This document shows positions 1-4,734 of a stretch of 5,717 nt of DNA, in pieces (position 1 is the first letter of the stretch; every line of letters starts with the position of its first letter). Source of the DNA: JBFLVQ01 sp040758525 (lineage in GTDB: Bacteria > Acidobacteriota > Blastocatellia > Chloracidobacteriales > JADJPF01); contig JBFLVQ010000624.1 in NCBI GenBank assembly GCA_040758525.1, positions 1-5,717 on the forward strand, read 5' to 3'. Below the pieces are notes generated by a model. That model was not told where the DNA came from and did not search any database. It saw nothing but the letters and a program-made list of their open reading frames with translations. A program made the position numbers and the translations under genes.

Positions 1-1
1 G

Positions 2-2293
2 CTAAATTATAAATATAATCCACAATTGATGTTCAACAAAAACGTTGTATTACCATTCTATGAGAATTTATTGAATGAACTTGTTTCATCAATAAGGCAG
101 CAACGTGAGGAGACCAAAATTCAACATGTAATAATTTCGGCGCCTAGAGGACTAGGAAAGACTTCCCTGCTCCTAGCAGTACAAAATACAATTATTAATA
201 GTGAATTATCCCAGCATTGGCAGATCATCCCTTTTCCAGAGGAACCCTATGCGATTAATGATCTGACTGATTATTGGTTTGAGGTTCTTTATCGTCTAGC
301 ATTGTTGATAAAAGATCCTGTATTTAGCGAAAAGGTTTCCCAGCTAAAAATCAAGCATACGTTGAGTAGAGATTTACAAGAAGCCGCTAAAACTTTACTA
401 AGAACTTGGCGACAACAAGAGGGTAAAAAATTAGCGCTTTTTATTGATAATCTTGATACTCTCTTTGACCAGATCAATAGTGAGCAAGAGAGAGAGCAGC
501 TATGCGAAACCCTTCAAACCGATAAGGATCTCTTATTGATTGGTACTTCAAGTAACTGGCCATCGGAAAGACTTCCCCAATCTTTCGATAAACTATTTAA
601 AATTTATCATCTCACCAAATTAACGGCAGATCAGACACAACAGCTTTGGCAACAGCAGGCAGCACTAGATGGCTATCCAGATTTTGCCGAGAAATTTAAT
701 ACATATAAGCCCAAGCTACGTCTGTTAGAACATTTTGTCTGTGGCAATCCTCGGCTAGCTCTTACGGTTTATCACTTAATCATTGAAAACCAAGAAAAAC
801 CCTGGTGTGGGCTAGAGAATCTATTGGATGAAGTCACCCCCAACTTCAAAGCCAAGATCGACAATCTGCCACCACAGCAGCGTAAACTCTTAGTCGAGAT
901 CGCAAGAATTAGTGGAAAGACCAATGAAGGATTAACACCTACCGAGTTAGCGGTTGCTGCTCGTCTACCAGTTACTCAAGTAAGCGCACAGCTTAAACGG
1001 TTGCTTGAACTACGATATATACGCTTAGTTAAACTACCAGGCCGTAACTCCTATTACACACTTTCTGAGCCCCTTTATGCAATCTGGCAACAGATGCGTT
1101 GCGCCCCAGAAACCCATCAAAGAATCAAATGGCTAATCAACTTTATGAAGGTTTGGTATGAACTGGAAGATCTCGGCCAAGATCGCCGACAAATAATAGA
1201 TCTATTACAGGATCAACTTGTTAACCGAGAAATGGAAAAAGCTTATAACATCCTACAGATCCTTGAGCTTAAAGACTATAACACATTAAAAGAGCTGCTT
1301 GCCGCAATTGGTTGGGAGCATCTTTCCCAAGAAACCCTAAAAACTCTTCATCAAACTGGCTTTATAACCAAACAAGAAGCTGATCGTGTGCCCACTTCTG
1401 CAAATCTAGCAGAGATGCATTCTTTGGCAGAAGCCCTCGCTGCTCTGCAAATGGGCTTGACCGCTTTTTCCACACAACAGTGGGAAGAAGCATGTAGATA
1501 TTTTGAGCAATCACTTAAATATAAACCAGATCTATATCGCGGCTGGCTGGCTTGTAGCATAGTATTTGAGCGATTGAACAAATATGAAGAAGCAATAAAT
1601 AGCCTTAATAAAGCCTTAGATATCAACCCAGAAATACCTCAGGCTTGGCTTATTCGTGCCAAGTTATTGATTAGAACAGGTCGTTACGAGGAAGCATTAG
1701 CTAGTTATGAACATATACTGAAAACCAGACCTACCGACGCACAAGTTTTGTTAAATCGTGGCGCTGTGCTTGCTAAACTTGCCAGATATGCAGAAGCACG
1801 AGCCTGCTTTGATCGTGTGCTAGCCAATAAACCGGATCTTTCACAAGCTTGGTTTAATCGTGCGATCACTTCCCTATTAAGACTGACTGAGCATATCTAT
1901 CAAGACAATACCAGCTTGGCAGAGCAAGATTGGCAAGAGGCGCTCCAATCTTTAAGACAGGCTATACAACTAACAGACGAACTGATAGGACATAAGATTA
2001 TCTCCATTGTTCTATCAGCAATTGCCCAAAGAGGAAAACTAAAGTTTGCCCAACAAATGTTGGCTGATTCTAATTTGAATGAGCAGTTCTTTCCCCTCGC
2101 TCGTGCAATAGACTATTTATATAGCGGCGAAGAGGCACTACTAGATAAACTCTCTCCAGAAGTTCGTAGTATGGTTTCTGAACTCGTCGATAAATTACGC
2201 AAATTTGCTAATCTTCCAGAAACTAGCAGTATTAAAGCCACTCTACAGCGCAAGTCTGGTCCACGACGTCGCTCCACTAAACTCTTACAATAG
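2..2293 (+). CDS. P-loop ATPase with winged helix and TPR repeats (5'-partial)
   Basis: Large AAA+/STAND-like ATPase; the substrate is unknown. Counting the TTG at base 26 as residue 1, Walker A is APRGLGKTS (39-47), Walker B is LALFIDNLD (136-144), a sensor-like GTSSN is at 173-177, and a GNPR motif typical of STAND/ORC-like ATPases is at 240-243. A winged helix spans about 283-345, with recognition around TPTELAVAARLPVTQVSAQL. From about 469 to 615 at least four TPR units follow (for example WEEACRYFEQSLKYKPD and YEEALASYEHILKTRPTD). The C-terminus is basic. The TTG at 26 and ATG at 29 are the first in-window starts, but neither has a Shine-Dalgarno and the frame stays open to base 2. The eight upstream codons include NPQ, which with the next L makes NPQL, matching what I remember of this family's N-terminus. 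The real start is therefore probably outside the window. This architecture is common in signalling and conflict-system ATPases; a defence role is inference. Confidence 0.85.
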   Translation, partial: LNYKYNPQLMFNKNVVLPFYENLLNELVSSIRQQREETKIQHVIISAPRGLGKTSLLLAVQNTIINSELSQHWQIIPFPEEPYAINDLTDYWFEVLYRLALLIKDPVFSEKVSQLKIKHTLSRDLQEAAKTLLRTWRQQEGKKLALFIDNLDTLFDQINSEQEREQLCETLQTDKDLLLIGTSSNWPSERLPQSFDKLFKIYHLTKLTADQTQQLWQQQAALDGYPDFAEKFNTYKPKLRLLEHFVCGNPRLALTVYHLIIENQEKPWCGLENLLDEVTPNFKAKIDNLPPQQRKLLVEIARISGKTNEGLTPTELAVAARLPVTQVSAQLKRLLELRYIRLVKLPGRNSYYTLSEPLYAIWQQMRCAPETHQRIKWLINFMKVWYELEDLGQDRRQIIDLLQDQLVNREMEKAYNILQILELKDYNTLKELLAAIGWEHLSQETLKTLHQTGFITKQEADRVPTSANLAEMHSLAEALAALQMGLTAFSTQQWEEACRYFEQSLKYKPDLYRGWLACSIVFERLNKYEEAINSLNKALDINPEIPQAWLIRAKLLIRTGRYEEALASYEHILKTRPTDAQVLLNRGAVLAKLARYAEARACFDRVLANKPDLSQAWFNRAITSLLRLTEHIYQDNTSLAEQDWQEALQSLRQAIQLTDELIGHKIISIVLSAIAQRGKLKFAQQMLADSNLNEQFFPLARAIDYLYSGEEALLDKLSPEVRSMVSELVDKLRKFANLPETSSIKATLQRKSGPRRRSTKLLQ

Positions 2294-2310
2294 TATGTTA
2301 TACTCTGGTA

Positions 2311-2318
2311 AAGGAGGG
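2311..2318 (+). promoter_or_regulatory. Strong Shine-Dalgarno for the 58-codon ORF
   Basis: The sequence AAGGAGGG lies eight bases before the ATG at 2327. It is the best ribosome binding site in the window and is the main reason to believe the short ORF after it is translated. Confidence 0.75.
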
Positions 2319-2326
2319 CCTTAGTA

Positions 2327-2503
2327 ATGATTAAAAAGCTCTGTTCGGTAATTAGCCATTCATTGGAACTGCTTGGCAAAGATAGTGAAGCCTATCGGAA
2401 AATATCCCCAGACCTTGAGAAATTGCAGCAACTATCAACTGATAAACTATTGAAAAAAAAGCCTCAACCCCGCTCAGTCAAGAACTCTGGCAAGTTCTCT
2501 TAG
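2327..2503 (+). CDS. Hypothetical small protein, 58 aa, possibly frameshifted
   Basis: Not recognised. It begins MIKKLCSVISHSLELLGKDS, 33 bases after the ATPase stop, and is probably co-transcribed with it. The start is set by the near-perfect Shine-Dalgarno at 2311-2318. The protein is charged, probably helical, with no membrane segment. The zero frame ends after a low-complexity basic tail (PQPRSVKNSGKFS). At codons 43-45 there is a run of eight A followed by G. A -1 shift there gives instead ASTPLSQELWQVLLEPTSTS plus R, ending at the TGA at 2524-2526, for 66 residues. That alternative tail looks more like a folded protein end. It is therefore either a frameshift gene or one whose homopolymer has changed length. 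Translation is likely; function is unknown. Confidence 0.6.
   Translation: MIKKLCSVISHSLELLGKDSEAYRKISPDLEKLQQLSTDKLLKKKPQPRSVKNSGKFS
2455..2461 (+). promoter_or_regulatory. Candidate -1 frameshift heptamer A AAA AAG
   Basis: Within the run of eight A and a G, the zero-frame codons are AAA AAA AAG, so the heptamer A AAA AAG is in the phase required for -1 slippage. It is the same heptamer as the well-known dnaX site. No Shine-Dalgarno-like stimulator sits at the usual distance upstream, and the only nearby hairpin (2481-2498) starts about 19 bases downstream, further than usual. The site is clear; its use is not shown. Confidence 0.4.
2481..2498 (+). other. Short hairpin, 6-bp stem
   Basis: AGAACT and AGTTCT pair around a six-base loop (CTGGCA). 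It has no T-run after it, so it is not an intrinsic terminator. It lies downstream of the slippery A run and could pause ribosomes there, though the spacing is long. Confidence 0.3.
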
Positions 2504-2550
2504 AACCTACCTCAACATCTCGCTGATAGCGTATACAGAGGTGTTAACAA

Positions 2551-2613
2551 ATGAGTAAGTTCATACTTAATCAATCTTTAAGAAGATTGTCAGCCCGCCG
2601 ACAAAAGACTTAG
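2551..2613 (+). CDS. Very short ORF, 20 aa, hypothetical
   Basis: The ORF encodes MSKFILNQSLRRLSARRQKT and stops at TAG 2611-2613. It has a plausible ribosome binding site (AGAGGTG, ending seven bases before the ATG) and starts 24 bases after the stop of the frameshifted reading of the preceding ORF. The peptide is strongly basic and has no recognisable domain. It could be a genuine small protein, a leader peptide, or the 5' stump of a longer gene cut off where the convergent RT gene arrived; its stop is only five bases from the RT stop. Low to moderate confidence. Confidence 0.35.
   Translation: MSKFILNQSLRRLSARRQKT
2572..2589. other. Inverted repeat between convergent genes
   Basis: CAATCTT and AAGATTG form a perfect 7-bp stem with a four-base loop. 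It lies inside the 20-codon ORF and 29 bases past the RT stop on the minus strand. No T-tract follows on either strand, so termination is not well supported, but it is the only hairpin of this size in the convergent junction. Confidence 0.3.
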
Positions 2614-2618
2614 GCCAA

Positions 2619-4154
2619 TTAAAAGAGCTTCCACCATTTCTTAGTAGGTCGCTTTTCTGGCGCAGGCTCAGGTGAAGTATTAGCAACAGTAGGGGAATCA
2701 GGCAGATTGGCTGGTTGTGGTAAGGAGTTCTTATAAGTTACTCTGGTTGGCTTCCAGCCATACTTATTGATAATGGCACGTACACGAGTACGCAGTTCTG
2801 TGCCCTTTTCTGGGTCAACCATATAAACAAAATTGGCAAAACCCTGCAATGAAGCGATCACATCTTTAGATCCTCCCCAATACTTGCCATCCGGCCCATC
2901 CTTCTCAATCTGATATAGAGTGGCACGTAATCGCTTAAGAGTACGTCGAGAGATATTAAGCTTGGTATTGACGACTAAGCCAGTAACCTCTTGCTGACGA
3001 GAATGGCGTAACACCCGCGTCTTATTGGGATGAATAACAAAACCTTCATGTGCAGTGATCGACTTAATTCGCTCCATTGCATTACATATGTTACGCAGAC
3101 TATCTCCAGATGCTGAAAAGGTTAGGTCATCAGCATAGCGGGTATAGGTGAAGCCTAACTCGGCCGCCATTTTAGCCAAACGTCGATCGAGCCGGCGGCA
3201 AAGAATATTGGTAATGGCGGGACTGGTTGGCGCACCCTGAGGAAGATGTCGATCCATCAGCGCAACATAATAGGTTTTGCCATCCAGGATAACCTCTTCA
3301 ACATCTGGTTCTGTACACAAAAGGCCAAAAATAGTAGCAGCGGCCTCGGAATAGCCAAGTGTACGAAATAGACCTTTGACACGTTTATAAGAGATTGTGG
3401 GAAAGAAGTCTTTTAGATCTATATTGATTATTGCCTCTGCACCGACATGTGGTTTGGCATTACTAACAATCGAACGCCCCTCACAGAAACCATGTGCAGC
3501 AGCATGCAGGGGGACTTTCTCAAGGATATTGTGAAGTATCCAGGTTTGCGCCTCTTTCAGACGTGGCATAGGCGCTGAGATGACCCGTTCTCCACCAGTC
3601 TTTTTGGGAATCTTAAAACGGACATAATGAGTAGTAGTAGAGGTCTTACGAGCAAAAGCAAGAAAACGGAGTGAGCCAATACTAATGCCCATTACCTGAG
3701 CAATCTCTTCAGGTGTCATTAAAACCGGTAAGCCATAACTGTATAACCGCTCTTCATTACCAGTTCTATTATTGAGGCCACCAGAAACACCTTCACCAAG
3801 AAAGACAATATCTTTCTCTTTCTTCTTTTGCCAGACTACGGCACGCTCTTGACGCTCGCGCTCGTGCCGTTCCTTAGTCTCTTGACGCTTACGTCGAGCT
3901 TCGGCAAGACGGCGCTGCCGTAACTCTTTAAGCAGTGCTGCCTCATTATAAAGATGTCTGTTTTGTGCTCGTAGATCGTTTAGTTCCCGTTGGATCTCAC
4001 CTCGACGACGAATCTCATCAGCAGGATCTTGTGGCATCTGACCACGCGCTGGCCAGAAGCCTAGACGGATCATCTCTTCCAGAATAAATTCATCTCTTGA
4101 GGTTGCACGTATACGGTCGTAAAGTTCCTGGCGTGTTCTAGGCTGTTCGGACAT
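2619..4154 (-). CDS. Retron-type reverse transcriptase, 511 aa
   Basis: RNA-directed DNA polymerase that in retrons copies the msd part of an adjacent ncRNA into multicopy single-stranded DNA. The N-terminal part (1-45) includes DEFILEEMIRLGFWP, followed by a highly charged coiled-coil-like stretch (about 48-115) and a segment LMTPEEIAQVMGISIGSLRF (145-164). The polymerase core follows: IPKKTGGERVISAP (182-195), the retron X-region motif NAKPH (232-236, NAxxH), catalytic DLKDFFPTI (246-254), LPQGAPTSPA (304-313), YADD (340-343) and the Y-region VTG (390-392). A proline-rich linker and the tail KKWWKLF end it. At 511 aa it is longer than a minimal retron RT of about 320 aa because of the N-terminal extension. 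No maturase or endonuclease domain is visible, arguing against a group II intron. The ATG at 4154 is the first start after an in-frame stop; it has no Shine-Dalgarno and lies nine bases after ncRNA A. Confidence 0.93.
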   Translation of the reverse strand: MSEQPRTRQELYDRIRATSRDEFILEEMIRLGFWPARGQMPQDPADEIRRRGEIQRELNDLRAQNRHLYNEAALLKELRQRRLAEARRKRQETKERHERERQERAVVWQKKKEKDIVFLGEGVSGGLNNRTGNEERLYSYGLPVLMTPEEIAQVMGISIGSLRFLAFARKTSTTTHYVRFKIPKKTGGERVISAPMPRLKEAQTWILHNILEKVPLHAAAHGFCEGRSIVSNAKPHVGAEAIINIDLKDFFPTISYKRVKGLFRTLGYSEAAATIFGLLCTEPDVEEVILDGKTYYVALMDRHLPQGAPTSPAITNILCRRLDRRLAKMAAELGFTYTRYADDLTFSASGDSLRNICNAMERIKSITAHEGFVIHPNKTRVLRHSRQQEVTGLVVNTKLNISRRTLKRLRATLYQIEKDGPDGKYWGGSKDVIASLQGFANFVYMVDPEKGTELRTRVRAIINKYGWKPTRVTYKNSLPQPANLPDSPTVANTSPEPAPEKRPTKKWWKLF

Positions 4155-4163
4155 AGTATTCGT

Positions 4164-4194
4164 AACAACGACTTAGTTATCACGCGCCACGACC
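4164..4194. repeat. Inverted repeat arm, a2 of ncRNA A
   Basis: Complementary to 4399-4429 at 27 of 31 positions. Read on the minus strand, three of the four exceptions are G-U wobbles. It closes the ends of ncRNA A, as a1/a2 does in retrons. Confidence 0.8.
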
Positions 4195-4199
4195 CTACC

Positions 4200-4397
4200 C
4201 TTCGTAAACCTCTTAGGACTGGGCTGTCTCTACTCGAAGCGGTGCGCAGTAGTAAGTCGATCGCTCGCTTTAGGAAAACCAAACCGGAAGCACGACATAC
4301 TACTGCAGCACCGCACAGTGAAGAGCGGACCAGTGAAGCATGGCTAGACTGAACGCATGGACGGCGATCCACCGCCCGGATTGCAAGGCTCTCTTAC
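4200..4397 (-). repeat. Tandem repeat unit A (ncRNA core)
   Basis: This unit repeats at 4496-4692 with an offset of 296 bases before, and 295 bases after, the variable hairpin interior. Bases 4200-4247 and 4305-4397 are nearly identical to the other unit; 4248-4304 (57 bases) is variable. The sharp ends at the a1/a2 arms show that the arms diverged separately from the core. Confidence 0.9.
4239..4314 (-). other. Long msd-like hairpin of ncRNA A
   Basis: A lower stem GCGGTGC/GCACCGC (4239-4245 with 4308-4314), a GC/GC step with one bulged A (4307), then a 12-bp upper stem (4248-4259 with 4293-4304) containing one A-A opposition. The loop is 33 bases (4260-4292). In a retron this hairpin would be reverse-transcribed and form the duplex part of the msDNA. 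Confidence 0.8.
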
Positions 4398-4398
4398 T

Positions 4399-4429
4399 GG
4401 TCGCGGCGCGTGATAATCAAGCCGTTGTT
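4399..4429. repeat. Inverted repeat arm, a1 of ncRNA A
   Basis: Partner of 4164-4194; its core GGCGCGTGATAA matches exactly. The sequence is unrelated to the arms of ncRNA B apart from a few bases next to the repeat core. Confidence 0.8.
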
Positions 4430-4470
4430 TTAACTCCTCAAAGATCAGATTTTTGAAAGCTCTATTAAAT
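4430..4470. other. Spacer between the two ncRNAs
   Basis: This AT-rich stretch of 41 bases separates the a1 arm of copy A from the a2 arm of copy B. I see no convincing promoter or terminator in it on the minus strand, so a single transcript through both copies is the simpler reading. Confidence 0.4.
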
Positions 4471-4492
4471 AATCACCAAAAACAGCCAGTAA
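4471..4492. repeat. Inverted repeat arm, a2 of ncRNA B
   Basis: Complementary to 4689-4710 at 19 of 22 positions. On the minus strand two of the three exceptions are G-U wobbles. Confidence 0.78.
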
Positions 4493-4534
4493 TGTCTTCG
4501 TAAACCTCCTAGGACTAGGCTGTCTCTACTCGAA

Positions 4535-4609
4535 GCGGTGCGCACCCGGACGGCGTTCACTCACTTTATCAAAGCCAAACCGGAGTACGCCGTCCGGGTG
4601 CAGCACCGC
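4535..4609 (-). other. Long msd-like hairpin of ncRNA B
   Basis: The lower stem is identical to that of copy A (4535-4541 with 4603-4609), with the same GC step and bulged A (4602). The 12-bp upper stem is perfect (4544-4555 with 4588-4599) and GC-rich: ACCCGGACGGCG on one arm, its exact complement on the other. The loop is 32 bases (4556-4587) and resembles the copy A loop. Confidence 0.82.
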
Positions 4610-4625
4610 ACAGTAAAGAGCAGAC

Positions 4626-4646
4626 CAGTGAAGCATGGCTAGACTG
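4626..4646 (-). other. Small msr stem-loop, ncRNA B (same at 4331-4351 in A)
   Basis: CAGT/ACTG and AGC/GCT stems are separated by a symmetric two-base internal loop and capped by a three-base loop. The 21 bases are identical in both copies. Conserved short stem-loops in the first half of the RNA fit an msr, the part retron RTs recognise. Confidence 0.5.
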
Positions 4647-4688
4647 ACCACATGGACGGCGATCCACCGCCCGGATTGCAAGGCTCTC

Positions 4689-4710
4689 TTACCGGCTGTT
4701 ACTGGTGATT
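4689..4710. repeat. Inverted repeat arm, a1 of ncRNA B
   Basis: Partner of 4471-4492, with GGCTGTT and TGGTGATT as the exactly paired blocks. It marks the probable 5' end of ncRNA B on the minus strand. Confidence 0.78.
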
Positions 4711-4734
4711 AACGAAAATTTCAAATATCAAATA

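Larger units (their letters stand above)
4164..4429 (-). ncRNA. Retron ncRNA copy A (msr-msd), RT-proximal
   Basis: Predicted template and primer RNA for the RT. On the minus strand, a 31-nt 5' arm (a1, 4429-4399) pairs with a 3' arm (a2, 4194-4164). Between them come a conserved msr-like part with small stem-loops (about 4398-4315), a long hairpin (4314-4239, msd-like) and a 3' segment flanked by CTTCG/CGAAG. The a2 end is nine bases before the RT start, the usual retron position. The core 4200-4397 is repeated in copy B. The minus strand is chosen because the RT is on it and because non-Watson-Crick positions in the end stems mostly become G-U pairs only on that strand. The exact RNA ends and the branching guanosine are not determined; an AGC in the first bases after a1 is a candidate. 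Confidence 0.8.
4496..4692 (-). repeat. Tandem repeat unit B (ncRNA core)
   Basis: Partner of the unit at 4200-4397. The variable interior is 4544-4599 (56 bases). The rest is about 95% identical to unit A. Confidence 0.9.
4471..4710 (-). ncRNA. Retron ncRNA copy B (msr-msd), RT-distal
   Basis: A second complete ncRNA of the same design. A 22-nt a1 arm (4710-4689) pairs with a2 (4492-4471); the msr-like part is about 4688-4610, the long hairpin 4609-4535, and the 3' segment 4534-4493. Outside the hairpin interior its core matches copy A at 135 of 141 positions (two differences in 48 bases, four in 93). The 12-bp upper stem and the a1/a2 arms differ in sequence from copy A but are equally well paired. 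It starts 24 bases after the WH-SWIM stop and ends 41 bases before copy A, so both copies could sit on one transcript. All structural parts are intact, so it does not look like a decayed duplicate. Confidence 0.8.

Noticed and set aside
2299..2304. TATACT as a -10 box for the small ORF
   Set aside because: No -35 at the right spacing; the hexamer is part of a small AGTAT/ATACT inverted repeat just after the ATPase stop.
2619..4154. Group II intron maturase
   Set aside because: No maturase or HNH domain, and no intron domain V-like hairpin was recognised beside the gene.
4070..4372. Minus-strand 100-codon ORF across the RT start and ncRNA A
   Set aside because: It overlaps the RT N-terminus in another frame and runs through the structured repeat; composition is not protein-like.
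4200..4692. CRISPR array or MITE/insertion-sequence pair
   Set aside because: Only two units of about 200 bases, with internal paired covariation, copy-specific ends, no visible target duplications and a retron RT next door. An ncRNA pair explains all of this better.
2619..4710. Diversity-generating retroelement with template and variable repeats
   Set aside because: Neither repeat lies in a coding region, differences are not confined to adenines, and changes are paired across a stem. The RT has retron NAxxH and VTG motifs.
4711..4734. Promoter for the ncRNAs in the AT-rich gap (TTGATA/TTGAAA)
   Set aside because: -35-like hexamers are present, but no acceptable -10 lies 16-18 bases downstream; TAACAG is the best and is weak.
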